Notes: generated by a model not told the origin, from the sequence alone. Counted from the first letter of the stretch, positions 16,492 to 23,005 are shown. The stretch is DNA of 34,881 nucleotides from Clostridia bacterium (GCA_900764105.1 CAAFMS010000015.1:1-34881), one strand, 5' to 3'. Numbers and translations: made by a program.

Positions 16492-17250
16492 TTATTCAAA
16501 GTTTATTTCACCCTCTTTATAAAAAGTTAGTTTCCTTTGTAGAGAGGGTTTAGGGTCTTTCATATCTTTTTCGTTTGTGCATATTACAGTTACGCCGAGT
16601 TCTTTATATTTCGCAATTTTGTATTTTTTTGATTCGGTATATTTTATATTATTTTCATTATATCCCCAATGTTCTATATATACGTCAATGTCATTTCCTT
16701 TGTAATTCGGTAAGCAGAAATCGGGGTGCAAGTCGTGGTTTTCATCACCGTCAATAGGCAAAGCACGCTCATAAGCGTGACGAATTCTTTTTTCATATAG
16801 ATAATTATCTATTTCTCGTTCAGATTTGCTTTTAACAACGTGACCGTCATCACAAACATATACTCCTTCGTAAGAATCGTCGAGTAATTCAATTTCAGAA
16901 CATTTATTTATTCTTATGAGAAGTTCTTTGTTTTTATATTTTTTGTAACAGGTGGCACAAAATAGAAAGCCGTTTGTCTGTTTTCCGCAAGTGATACATT
17001 TATATTCGTGGTTTGAAACGGTGAATGTCTTTTTTGTTAACTCGAATGCTTCCGATTGCTCGTTTTCTTTTGTTGTTTCTTTAATTTTGAGGTCTTCTTT
17101 TTGGCAAGAACATTTTTCGCCTTTAATATACCATTTACCGCAGTTTTCGCATTTTAAGAGCAAGCCGTCAGATTTCATTTCTAAGTGTTTTTTGCAGAAC
17201 GGATAATATAAAAAACCGTTCTCGCCGCATATTTGACATTGTTTTCCCAT
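16492..17250 (-). CDS. Zinc-ribbon protein with a PD-(D/E)XK-like nuclease domain
   Basis: 252 aa. Cys-rich N-terminal half: CQICGENG…FCKKH, CENCGKWYIKGEKCSC, then CITCGKQTNGFLFCATC, so two or three zinc-binding knuckles. The C-terminal ~110 residues read VKSKSEREIDNYLYEKRIRHAYERAL, then HPDFCLPNYKGNDIDVYIEHWG. The Glu in the first helix, PDF and xIExW are the pattern of PD-(D/E)XK-fold endonucleases related to domains found with helicases. The gene is in the leftward lysogeny module, 16 nt downstream of the repressor, so it is probably expressed from the prophage. A role in host defence or superinfection exclusion is attractive but is inference. Confidence 0.6.
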   Translation of the reverse strand: MGKQCQICGENGFLYYPFCKKHLEMKSDGLLLKCENCGKWYIKGEKCSCQKEDLKIKETTKENEQSEAFELTKKTFTVSNHEYKCITCGKQTNGFLFCATCYKKYKNKELLIRINKCSEIELLDDSYEGVYVCDDGHVVKSKSEREIDNYLYEKRIRHAYERALPIDGDENHDLHPDFCLPNYKGNDIDVYIEHWGYNENNIKYTESKKYKIAKYKELGVTVICTNEKDMKDPKPSLQRKLTFYKEGEINFE

Positions 17251-17266
17251 AATCTTTCTCCTTATG

Positions 17267-17617
17267 TTATAGATTTATATATTTTAAAGAATCATAGTTC
17301 TTTCTTTTCTCGGGACCGAGAAGAATGTAGAAGTTTCTCAGTATAATTTCCTTATTTAAGTCGGATAAATCTCGAAACATATCTATGAGTTCTTCTTCTT
17401 GTAATGTAAATTCGGAGTTTGTTTCTTTTTTGTCTGTATATCCTAAAAGATAGTCGAGAGAAACGTTATAGTATTTTGCAAGTTTTTTATATATTTCAAT
17501 GGGTGCTTGCGTTTTTTCGATTTCATAGTTTGAGTAGGTATTCTTTTTTATTTGTAAAACCTCTGCTATTTGGTCTTGTAAAAGACCATTTTTTAATCTT
17601 AATTCTTTTAATTTCAT
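17267..17617 (-). CDS. cI-type transcriptional repressor (HTH_3/Xre)
   Basis: 116 aa. The N-terminal Xre helix-turn-helix is clear (LKELRLKNGLLQDQIAEVLQIKKNTYSNYEIEKTQAPIEIYKKLAKYYNVSLDYLLGYTD, residues 3-62). A helical C-terminal part with no peptidase motif follows, so induction by RecA-type self-cleavage is not expected. TAAGGAG precedes the ATG. It is transcribed away from the early rightward promoter, and three copies of an AATCTAA-N5-TTAGATT type site lie in the intergenic region. It should hold the prophage silent by binding those sites and should control its own promoter. Confidence 0.88.
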   Translation of the reverse strand: MKLKELRLKNGLLQDQIAEVLQIKKNTYSNYEIEKTQAPIEIYKKLAKYYNVSLDYLLGYTDKKETNSEFTLQEEELIDMFRDLSDLNKEIILRNFYILLGPEKRKNYDSLKYINL

Positions 17618-17634
17618 ATTTTCTCCTTAACTCT

Positions 17635-17663
17635 ATAATACATATTTTTTTCATTCTTGTAAA
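17635..17663 (-). promoter_or_regulatory. Promoter of the repressor gene
   Basis: On the minus strand: TTTACA (17658-17663), 17-bp spacer, TATTAT (17635-17640), 18 bp before the start codon at 17617. Operator copy 1 lies just upstream of its -35. Confidence 0.65.
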
Positions 17664-17666
17664 TAA

Positions 17667-17758
17667 AATCTAAAAAATTTTCATTTTACCCGTTAAAACG
17701 CTTGACAAATCTAAAAAACTTAGTTTATTATTTTGTTGCAATCTAAGAAATTTAGATT
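17667..17758. promoter_or_regulatory. Three repressor operators between the divergent promoters
   Basis: A 19-bp inverted repeat, AATCTAA-N5-TTAGATT, is perfect at 17740-17758. It has one arm mismatch at 17708-17726 and two at 17667-17685. Centres are 32 and 41 bp apart, near whole helical turns. The middle copy fills the -35/-10 spacer of the rightward promoter and the perfect copy covers its start point. This is the expected layout for an Xre repressor switch. Confidence 0.75.
17702..17731 (+). promoter_or_regulatory. Early rightward promoter of the prophage
   Basis: TTGACA (17702-17707) and TATTAT (17726-17731), 18-bp spacer, overlapping operator copy 2 and followed by operator copy 3. 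It leads into GAGGAG and the first rightward ORFs. Confidence 0.75.
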
Positions 17759-17770
17759 TTAGAGGAGAAA

Positions 17771-17839
17771 ATGGAAATGGAAGCAAAGGTAGCAGATTTA
17801 TTGCGGCTAATCCATCAAGGGAGATTATGGATAGTGTAA
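17771..17839 (+). CDS. Leader peptide of 22 aa overlapping the HTH gene start
   Basis: MEMEAKVADLLRLIHQGRLW… ends 13 nt inside the next gene. It has the better ribosome binding site (AGAGGAG 7 nt upstream), while the HTH gene's own start lies inside it. Translation of the leader probably couples to the HTH protein. It is too short to assign a function. Confidence 0.45.
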   Translation: MEMEAKVADLLRLIHQGRLWIV

Positions 17840-18078
17840 GTCGCGAAGAAATCTTTTCAAAAGATTATTTAACAATAAAGGATATAGAGGTTTTGCTCGG
17901 AACGACATATCAAGTTGCAGCAAGGCTTATAAGGCAGATTAAATTTAAAACTGACCGTTTGGGTTTGCAGGGCAAAATACATATAGAAGATTATTTTGAG
18001 TATTACCACATAACGGACAGACAAGGCTATTTTAAACGAAAAGAGAAAGATAGTAACAATGAAATAGAAATGGATTAG
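17827..18078 (+). CDS. Small helix-turn-helix protein, excisionase-like
   Basis: 83 aa. EIFSKDYLTIKDIEVLLGTTYQVAARLIRQIKFKTDRLGLQGKIHIEDYFEYYHI has the MerR/excisionase-type helix-turn-helix layout: a first helix naming a lookup, then R-x-I-R and a final 'xxGKIHIEDY' wing. It is the first substantial gene from the early promoter, opposite the repressor, which is where Xis or anti-repressor genes usually sit. AAGGGAG lies 4-5 nt before the ATG. Likely role: directing excision by the integrase. It could instead be a transcriptional activator. Confidence 0.65.
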   Translation: MDSVSREEIFSKDYLTIKDIEVLLGTTYQVAARLIRQIKFKTDRLGLQGKIHIEDYFEYYHITDRQGYFKRKEKDSNNEIEMD

Positions 18079-18083
18079 GCACG

Positions 18084-18217
18084 ATAAAAATAACCGCTCG
18101 AAAAAATCGAACGGTTACAGCAAGTCTATCCCCGAGCGAGGCTCGTAAAACTTTCATGGGTAAATGCCGAGGTTTCCACTACTGCGAAACTGTCATGTTC
18201 ATGACCTTTGAAAGAGT
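18084..18217 (-). ncRNA. Candidate small RNA 1 (about 134 nt, minus strand)
   Basis: On the minus strand a consensus promoter is present: TTGACA (18247-18252), exactly 17 bp, TATAAT (18224-18229). The transcript would run left through GTCATG/CATGAC, GTTTC/GAAAC and CGAGC/GCTCG hairpins. It would stop at the stem 18091-18117 (TAACCG…CGGTTA) followed by U-rich ATTTTTATCG. No rightward gene occupies the 168-nt gap. The -35 box overlaps the ATG of the following gene. Target unknown. Confidence 0.6.
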
Positions 18218-18245
18218 GACTAAATTATAGCGAGGAATAAAAGAA

Positions 18246-18539
18246 ATGTCAAGACCTTTTAGAGACAAAAATAAGGATTTAGTAAATCTTGAAGTTGTAA
18301 CGTCAGATAAAGTTTGGACGAAGAAAAATGGCAAACCTGCTCTTCGTAACGATATAGATATATACGGAAGAGTGGATAAAGGAACGAGTGCGTTTGTAAG
18401 TTCTACGAACTTAAAAGGCGAAAATCACAAATTGATAGACGACACCTCGAATTTACCCAAGAAGGTAAAAAACGACATAGTAAAGTTGTTAAAGAACGAT
18501 AATCGAAAGGTGGCGTACTTAATAAAGAAGAAAAAATGA
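18246..18539 (+). CDS. Small basic protein of 97 aa, unknown
   Basis: Lysine/asparagine-rich, soluble: LEVVTSDKVWTKKNGKPALRNDIDIYGRVDKG, then TSAFVSSTNLKGENHKLIDDTS and a helical KKVKNDIVKLLKNDNRKVAYLIKKKK tail. GCGAGG is 11 nt upstream of the ATG. Its last 4 nt (ATGA) overlap the start of the next gene, so the two are coupled. It sits divergently from small RNA 1, whose -35 box overlaps its first codons; firing of that promoter could interfere with its initiation. No known family recognised. The charge suggests nucleic-acid binding. Confidence 0.6.
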   Translation: MSRPFRDKNKDLVNLEVVTSDKVWTKKNGKPALRNDIDIYGRVDKGTSAFVSSTNLKGENHKLIDDTSNLPKKVKNDIVKLLKNDNRKVAYLIKKKK

Positions 18540-18775
18540 AGACTTACTTATTGAAAATATTTAAGTACAAAGAGGCAGTACCGAAAATAACAGTCTACAA
18601 AGTAACGACGGACAGCATTTACAGAATCATAGGAAAAATGTATTGCTCCTGTTCCGCGATATGGAAAATTGACCGAATAGACTATTGTCTTTGGTCTCGG
18701 AAAAGAGAAGAATTTTGGCATAAATTAGGGTACAAGGTACGAACGTATTACGAACCATCGTTACCCGAAGATTAA
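18536..18775 (+). CDS. Small protein of 79 aa, unknown
   Basis: MKTYLLKIFKYKEAVPKITVYKVTTDSIYRIIGKMYCSCSAIWKIDRIDYCLWSRKREEFWHKLGYKV… It has an alternating beta pattern with three cysteines and many aromatics, and no membrane segment. It overlaps the preceding gene by ATGA and is followed 16 nt later by the fibre gene. No family recognised; expected to be a cytoplasmic accessory protein. Confidence 0.55.
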   Translation: MKTYLLKIFKYKEAVPKITVYKVTTDSIYRIIGKMYCSCSAIWKIDRIDYCLWSRKREEFWHKLGYKVRTYYEPSLPED

Positions 18776-18791
18776 AAATAGGAGAGAAAAA

Positions 18792-19886
18792 ATGAAAAGA
18801 TTTTTATCGGTAATACTTTGTTTCATAGTAATCGCAGGCGTAGTCGGTGTGGGCGTAACGTTTGTAAATAACAATAAACCGCAAGAAACGACTGTTCCGG
18901 AGAGAATCGTCACTCTTGACGGCGAGTCGGCAACGCTTACGGACAAGCAGTTAAAATCGCTTGAAAGCGGCGCGGATATATCATTCGGTTCGGAAATGTA
19001 CAGATTGTCGAAAGTGGGCGACGAAAAGATTTACGAGCATACGGACGGCGAAAACATATTCGTAACGAAGTACATAGGCGTGAACGCTACTGAAAAAACG
19101 TACAGAACGTGGGAGAAATTCAACGACGACGTAGTCACCAAGGCTCTTATGAATAGTTCGCTTTCGGGATACGTCACGAACGGCGGCATAAGCGAAATAT
19201 TAAAAGGATATACGACTTCTTCGGCTCTCACGGAAACTTTAAAGAAGTACGTATCTGACGAGCAGTTGACAGAAATACTTGCAGAGTACGAAAAAGGCGC
19301 AGACTTAACTGAGACGTTAAAGAAATACGTAACGGACGAGCAGATGACGAGCATACTTGCGGACTATGTAAAGGGTACGGATTTAGCGGAAACGTTGAAA
19401 GGGTACGTAAGCGACGAAGAATTGACGAATATACTTGCAGAATATGAGAAAGGTTCGGATCTTACGGAGACGTTAAAATTATATATAACGAGCGCGAAAG
19501 TAAGTTCAATGCTTAACGATTACGCAAAGAAAAGTGATTTGACAGCCTTTTTAAAGAAAAGCGAAACGAAACCCATAATAAAATATAGGATATTAGAACC
19601 GGGTGTATCGCTGACGATACAGCCGTACACGATGTATTTCGTTCAGTGTTATGATTCGACAAACAATCTTGCCGATTTAAAATTAGTCGGCGGAAGTAAA
19701 GACGGTCAAAAGGGAAGGTTTGCCTTTATTATAAAAGCGCAAGAAAGTAATTGTTTAACTATATTACAGACCGGTTCTATAGTGTTATCCGATTTGGTTA
19801 AAACCGCATCGTCAACGAAGAGTATATCTCCGTCGTCGAATACGTGTCGTTTGTCGTATTATTGCGTAAGCGGAAATGCGGCGTAA
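18792..19886 (+). CDS. Membrane-anchored or secreted fibre protein with five 26-residue shaft repeats
   Basis: 364 aa. One N-terminal hydrophobic segment (FLSVILCFIVIAGVVGVGVTFV) acts as signal or anchor; there is no lipobox. Residues ~30-126 are a globular base. Residues 127-256 are five tandem 26-mers of the type YVSDEQLTEILAEYEKGADL…, each made of two 13-residue units with Tyr first and Leu at fixed places. This is the pattern of trimeric phage tail-fibre shafts. Residues 257-364 form a beta-rich tip (ILEPGVSLTIQPYTMYFVQCYD). Such proteins bind receptors in tailed phages. In an inovirus-like element it may be a virion tip or a prophage-encoded surface protein. GGAGAG lies 6-7 nt before the start. 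Confidence 0.65.
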   Translation: MKRFLSVILCFIVIAGVVGVGVTFVNNNKPQETTVPERIVTLDGESATLTDKQLKSLESGADISFGSEMYRLSKVGDEKIYEHTDGENIFVTKYIGVNATEKTYRTWEKFNDDVVTKALMNSSLSGYVTNGGISEILKGYTTSSALTETLKKYVSDEQLTEILAEYEKGADLTETLKKYVTDEQMTSILADYVKGTDLAETLKGYVSDEELTNILAEYEKGSDLTETLKLYITSAKVSSMLNDYAKKSDLTAFLKKSETKPIIKYRILEPGVSLTIQPYTMYFVQCYDSTNNLADLKLVGGSKDGQKGRFAFIIKAQESNCLTILQTGSIVLSDLVKTASSTKSISPSSNTCRLSYYCVSGNAA

Positions 19887-19913
19887 AAAGCATAGAGTTA
19901 GGGAAGACGAGCA

Positions 19914-20060
19914 ATGAAAGAAAGGAAAGAAAAAGAGTTCGATATAGAACGGGGATATACGAAATTCAAGGCTCAGAGAGTAATGACGGATATAATAACG
20001 ATAATGCTGAGCGTGGGGATAGGCGCGTTAATAGTAATAATAAACATGCTTATCATTTAA
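19914..20060 (+). CDS. Small single-span membrane protein of 48 aa (possible coat protein)
   Basis: MKERKEKEFDIERGYTKFKA… then a hydrophobic helix, TDIITIMLSVGIGALIVIIN…, reaching the C-terminus. AGGGAAG is 7 nt before the ATG. Size and single helix are right for a filamentous-phage coat protein made without a leader (as in Pf3, 44 aa) or for a minor tip protein like pVII/pIX. However, the basic patch that normally follows the helix and contacts DNA is missing; the charges are all N-terminal. It is followed by strong RNA hairpins, as expected after an abundantly transcribed coat gene. Other possibility: a holin-like or membrane adaptor protein. Confidence 0.5.
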   Translation: MKERKEKEFDIERGYTKFKAQRVMTDIITIMLSVGIGALIVIINMLII

Positions 20061-20156
20061 CGGACCTTAAAGTAAACGAAAAAGCGGTTTGATTCCGCAA
20101 GGTCCATTCTAATTTCTCCTTATAAACGGACGGCGATTTTTGATTTTCGTCGTCCC
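20061..20156 (+). promoter_or_regulatory. Structured non-coding stretch with two strong hairpins
   Basis: Hairpin A: GGACCTT (20062-20068) pairs with AAGGTCC (20099-20105), enclosing GCGG/CCGC. Hairpin B: GGACGGCGA pairs with TCGTCGTCC (20128-20155) with one G-U pair. Neither has a U-run, so they are not classic terminators; they may stabilise or process the mRNA 3' end after the small membrane protein gene. Confidence 0.45.
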
Positions 20157-20192
20157 GAGGGGAGATAGTGAGCAGAAAAAAAGGAGTGAGAT

Positions 20193-20426
20193 ATGAGAGT
20201 ACGGCGAGAGTTATACGCTATAAACGTGTTCGGGGAAAATGAACGTGAACCGAAGCGAATAGTAATCGAGACGGTAGATTTAAACGGATATTCGGAGTTA
20301 TTTCGTTTCGAAAAAATGTGTCTCGGAATCGGTAAAAGTATAGCGTATCAGTATGAAAACGGCGAAATAGCCTGTATACGCATACAAAGCAGTCACGAAA
20401 GGGAATATATCCGAATAATCGGGTAG
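20193..20426 (+). CDS. Protein of 77 aa, unknown
   Basis: MRVRRELYAINVFGENEREPKRIVIETVDLNGYSELFRFEKMCLGIGKSIAYQYENGEIACIRIQSSHEREYIRIIG. Mostly short beta strands with many Glu/Arg and no membrane segment. AAAAAGGAGTGAG gives a strong start. It lies after the structured stretch and before another small charged protein. No family recognised. Position upstream of replication-type genes suggests an early regulatory role, unproven. Confidence 0.55.
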   Translation: MRVRRELYAINVFGENEREPKRIVIETVDLNGYSELFRFEKMCLGIGKSIAYQYENGEIACIRIQSSHEREYIRIIG

Positions 20427-20457
20427 AAATATAAAACAAAAAAAGGAGAAAAAGGAA

Positions 20458-20796
20458 ATGAAAGAGGCAGTAGGGTGTGTAGGCGTAGAAACGGAGTCTT
20501 TGGAGAGATTCAAACGATTTAAAGACAAACGCGATAAACGAATCAGAGAATTTGAAGTATTGGAAATTGAGGTAACGAAAAATGAATTTAAGGCGAAAGA
20601 GGTGGAATACGCAGAGGAAAAGAGCCGCATGCAGACGAATGATAATAAGACGGAGTCGGAAGCGTATAACACTGAAAGACAACGCGATAAAGGAGTGCCT
20701 TGTCGAAATTTAGTAATAATCGAGGTAAATTATAGCGTTTTTAAAGCAGAAGAGCCGCTTAAAGATAAGCAAGTAAATATAAAAGTTTTTATATAA
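20458..20796 (+). CDS. Highly charged protein of 112 aa, unknown
   Basis: Lys/Glu-rich N-terminal two thirds (ESLERFKRFKDKRDKRIREFEVLEIEVTKNEFKAKEVEYAEEKSRMQ), probably a long helix or coiled coil, then a hydrophobic beta end (RNLVIIEVNYSVFKAEEPLKDKQVNIKVFI). AAAAGGAGAAAAGG precedes the ATG. No family recognised. It lies 31 nt after the 77-aa gene and 26 nt before the 264-aa gene, in the same transcription unit. Confidence 0.55.
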   Translation: MKEAVGCVGVETESLERFKRFKDKRDKRIREFEVLEIEVTKNEFKAKEVEYAEEKSRMQTNDNKTESEAYNTERQRDKGVPCRNLVIIEVNYSVFKAEEPLKDKQVNIKVFI

Positions 20797-20822
20797 GACT
20801 TATCGCGGACGGAGAGTGGAAT

Positions 20823-21617
20823 ATGCGTAATTTTGAGAAGAGTTACAATTCCGTAAGCGACGAAAAATTCTGCGAAGCGATAAAGGCGGTAGAGAGGTTA
20901 GACGGGTATTTCAAGTCGTATAACAAAAATCACGTTAAATTCGGTTACGAGTTGAAGCGGTTTCAGGATAAGAAACTTTATTGTCAGATAAAGCCAAAGG
21001 ACGATAAATATTTCTCGGCGGTGTACAAAAATATGTCGGATTTCGCGAGTTCGGAACTTGCGATAAAGAAGAGAACGCTTGCAAATTACATAGCGGTAGC
21101 GACGTATTTTGCGGATAAAGAGGGAAACGTAAAGGCAGGGTATGAAGAGTACAGTTTTACGCAACTCGTCGTAATGACTCAAATACAAGGTTTTGCGGAG
21201 ACGTATAAAGAGCGGTTTACGCCGGATATTAAAGTCGAGGATATGAAACTGCTTGTAAAAGCGGTGAAGAAAGGCACGTTTGATTACCTGCTCAGCGTAG
21301 CGGAAAACGTATATAAAATCAATGAATATCTCGAAGCGGAAAAAGCGGGAAAGGCAGAGGAAGTTCGCAGGAATTTAGAGGCGGTCGAAGAAAAATACGA
21401 AAAAGAAGACCGGGTAACGATAGACGGCGAGATTCTGAAAGACGAGCAAGAAGTGCAATTAAATGCACCCGAGACAGCCGAAGCGGCGGCGAAAAAGTTG
21501 CTTAAAAAGTTGTTTCGGGAGAAAGATTACAAAATTATTTGCGGTGGTAAACCGGTAAGCGCGGAAAGCGTTATCGGGAATATCATAAAAACATTATATG
21601 CAGGAGAGAGCGTATGA
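20823..21617 (+). CDS. Putative DNA-binding regulator/replication accessory protein, 264 aa
   Basis: Residues ~50-125 read LKRFQDKKLYCQIKPKDDKYFSAVYKNMSDFASSELAIKKRTLANYIAVATYFADKEG…YEEYSFTQLVVMTQI. 'Aromatic-F-x-x-S-E-L-x-IKKRTLxNYIxV…YSFTQLVxM' is a pattern I associate with DUF3102/ParB-like DNA-binding proteins of clostridial mobile elements. Residues ~165-205 are a Glu/Lys-rich helix and the end is another small domain. The stop overlaps the ATG at 21614 (ATGA). The second copy of the 16-bp palindrome lies inside its coding sequence (21453-21468). Likely a replication or partition regulator of the element; family assignment is tentative. Confidence 0.55.
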   Translation: MRNFEKSYNSVSDEKFCEAIKAVERLDGYFKSYNKNHVKFGYELKRFQDKKLYCQIKPKDDKYFSAVYKNMSDFASSELAIKKRTLANYIAVATYFADKEGNVKAGYEEYSFTQLVVMTQIQGFAETYKERFTPDIKVEDMKLLVKAVKKGTFDYLLSVAENVYKINEYLEAEKAGKAEEVRRNLEAVEEKYEKEDRVTIDGEILKDEQEVQLNAPETAEAAAKKLLKKLFREKDYKIICGGKPVSAESVIGNIIKTLYAGESV

Positions 21618-21861
21618 AAAAAAGATCAAAGGACGGGTTCACTTAGTTATGTCAAAGGCAATGGTAAAGTATAGGACGGCGGTAAATCACTACGTTGGTG
21701 TAAACAGCGGAAAAGAGATAGAGTTCGTCCGCAGACAGTTAAAACTCAGGGGAATAGAAAGCGAGGTAATAGACCTTGCGGCAATGCCCCCGAACGAAAA
21801 AGCGTTATATTTGAAACCCGATTTCGGGTTTCAGACGTTCAAGAAAAATGTTCTAAAATAA
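21598..21861 (+). CDS. Small basic protein with an apparent frameshift at its start
   Basis: The well-formed signals are AGGAG (21602-21606) and ATG at 21614, overlapping the previous stop as ATGA. That frame ends after 10 residues at TAG (21644-21646). The conserved-looking frame (…KIKGRVHLVMSKAMVKYRTAVNHYVGVNSGKEIEFVRRQLKLRG… to …FQTFKKNVLK) is entered after a run of seven A (21617-21623). Moving one base back at this run gives MKKKIKGRVHLVMSK, an ~82-aa protein. Options: slippage at A7, a re-start at the ATG at 21649 two bases after the TAG, a recent mutation, or a sequencing error. In-frame ATG 21598 lacks a binding site. Function not recognised. Confidence 0.55.
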   Translation: MQERAYEKKIKGRVHLVMSKAMVKYRTAVNHYVGVNSGKEIEFVRRQLKLRGIESEVIDLAAMPPNEKALYLKPDFGFQTFKKNVLK

Positions 21862-21890
21862 TAAAAAAAATAAAAAAGGAGTAAAAAATT

Positions 21891-22385
21891 ATGAAGAACG
21901 AAGAAATGAAAAAGGTAAACGAAGTAGCAAACGCAAACGAAGCCGAAGTGTTGGTGGAAAACGAAAGAGGCGAGGCGGTAGAGGAAGTAAAGGCTGTATT
22001 GCCTATCTTCGTCGAGAGACGTAGCGTAAGAGGAAACGACGGCAGAGTTTTCTGGAACTATTTTGTTCGCGGAACAATGATGGGCAAAGAAGTCAGAGCG
22101 GACTTACAGCCCGCAGACTACGGCGCGTATGACCAACTCGACGGCGTATTTGCAGATACCGACAAAGTGCTTCTTTCGATAACGAAAGGAACGAGAACGG
22201 ATAACAGCGGCAAGAAAGTAAAATTCACGTCGTATGCGGTAATCGGAAAGGGCGACTACGGAATCGAGTATTCGATACCTATGAAGAGAAGAGAGGCTTC
22301 GGATCTTACGGCATTGGAGTTTCTTATCAAAAAGGCGGAATACGAAGCGGAACACCCGGACGAAATCGCAGGGGCGAAGAAATGA
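21891..22385 (+). CDS. Candidate single-stranded-DNA-binding protein (gpV-like), 164 aa
   Basis: The first ~35 residues are Glu/Asn-rich and likely flexible. The core (about 38-145) alternates beta strands: LPIFVERRSVRGNDGRVFWNYFVRGTMMGKEVRADLQPADYGAYDQLDGVFADTDKVLLSITKGTRTDNSGKKVKFTSYAVIGKG. Basic, aromatic-containing strands like these suit an OB-fold that coats ssDNA. Filamentous phages need such a protein between replication and assembly, and it lies at the expected place upstream of the virion genes. AAAAAGGAGTAAAAA is a strong binding site, suggesting high expression. The assignment rests on context and strand pattern, not on a decisive motif. Confidence 0.5.
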   Translation: MKNEEMKKVNEVANANEAEVLVENERGEAVEEVKAVLPIFVERRSVRGNDGRVFWNYFVRGTMMGKEVRADLQPADYGAYDQLDGVFADTDKVLLSITKGTRTDNSGKKVKFTSYAVIGKGDYGIEYSIPMKRREASDLTALEFLIKKAEYEAEHPDEIAGAKK

Positions 22386-22390
22386 GGCGT

Positions 22391-22505
22391 AAAAAAATAA
22401 CCGTTTCAAAATGAAACGGTTAGAAAAACGGTCGACTATCGTTTATTCGCGTATTCACGGCGTATAGCCTAATACTGTTGCAACGCAACTCTCTTTAAGT
22501 CGTCA
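22391..22505 (-). ncRNA. Candidate small RNA 2 (about 115 nt, minus strand)
   Basis: The minus-strand promoter is perfect: TTGACA (22535-22540), 17 bp, TATAAT (22512-22517). The transcript holds GTTGC/GCAAC and GTATT/AATAC hairpins, possibly enclosed by CGACT/AGTCG. It ends at a perfect 10-bp stem AACCGTTTCA/TGAAACGGTT (22399-22421) plus an A-then-U7 tract. It fills the gap after the SSB-like gene and is divergent from the 129-aa gene. Confidence 0.65.
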
Positions 22506-22533
22506 ATAAATATTATAGTGAGGTAAATAAAAA

Positions 22534-22569
22534 ATGTCAATTTTATCAGAGGTGATTGTATGCGTTTAG
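22534..22569 (+). CDS. Leader ORF of 11 aa ahead of the 129-aa gene
   Basis: MSILSEVIVCV, preceded by GTGAGG, overlaps the first codons of the next gene by 10 nt. Its ATG region carries the -35 box of small RNA 2 on the other strand. It may be a coupling leader or chance. Confidence 0.3.
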   Translation: MSILSEVIVCV

Positions 22570-22949
22570 CAAAAATAAAAAACAAATATTTATTCAAGGG
22601 GAATAACCCCGAGGGAACGCATACATACGCCGTGTACTATGATAGACCGACAAAAAGGTATCGGGCTGTTGGCTTGACTCATTTGTATGTTAAAGACGAA
22701 AAACGTTTTACTCAGATAAAGCAAGGCAGAATACGCGTTGAAAAATTCAAAGAATTTGACGTTCCGTCGGGAGTTAAGAATAGTTATTTCGATAGCACTT
22801 GCGACGGGGGAAAAATAGATTTGAACGATAGGCGAAATGTTGTAAAAGTTGAAAGTCGGTTTCTATCAAAGAGTCAGAGTAGTCGAATAAAGAAATTTGC
22901 AACAAAAAACGATAGCGTATATGTGGGTAAAAAGAAACCCCGTAGGTAA
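22560..22949 (+). CDS. Small basic cargo protein, 129 aa
   Basis: RLAKIKNKYLFKGNNPEGTHTYAVYYDRPTKRYRAVGLTHLYVKDEKRFTQIKQGRIRVEKFKEFDVPSG… Strongly basic, no membrane segment. The segment HTYAVYYDRPTKRYRAVGLTH matches HPTYLVDRDGNVYKYIGITHS in the protein at 29220, so the two look homologous. The family is uncharacterised as far as I can tell. GAGGTGA sits 5 nt before the ATG. Its stop codon lies inside the loop of the small RNA 3 terminator hairpin, so its 3' end and the convergent RNA overlap. Composition is more AT-rich than the structural genes, which suggests recent acquisition. Confidence 0.6.
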   Translation: MRLAKIKNKYLFKGNNPEGTHTYAVYYDRPTKRYRAVGLTHLYVKDEKRFTQIKQGRIRVEKFKEFDVPSGVKNSYFDSTCDGGKIDLNDRRNVVKVESRFLSKSQSSRIKKFATKNDSVYVGKKKPRR

Positions 22950-22989
22950 CTATATAACCCTACGGGGAAGAGAAATAATTTTCTCTGCT
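22928..22989 (-). ncRNA. Candidate small RNA 3 (about 62 nt, minus strand)
   Basis: Minus-strand promoter TTGACT (23019-23024), 17 bp, TATACT (22996-23001). The RNA contains AGAGAAA/TTTCTCT and ends in a perfect 9-bp stem CCCCGTAGG/CCTACGGGG (22938-22967) followed by TTTCTTTTT. The terminator stem overlaps the last codons and stop of the 129-aa gene. Confidence 0.6.
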
Positions 22990-23005
22990 GTTATCAGTAT
23001 ACTCT

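Noticed and set aside
18157..18231. 24-codon frame in the gap before the 97-aa gene
   Set aside because: No ribosome binding site. The region is better explained by small RNA 1 on the other strand.
19170..19560. Possible CRISPR-like array from regular repeats
   Set aside because: The periodicity is 78 bp in frame inside a coding gene (26-residue protein repeats). There are no spacers or cas genes; no CRISPR array was seen in the window.
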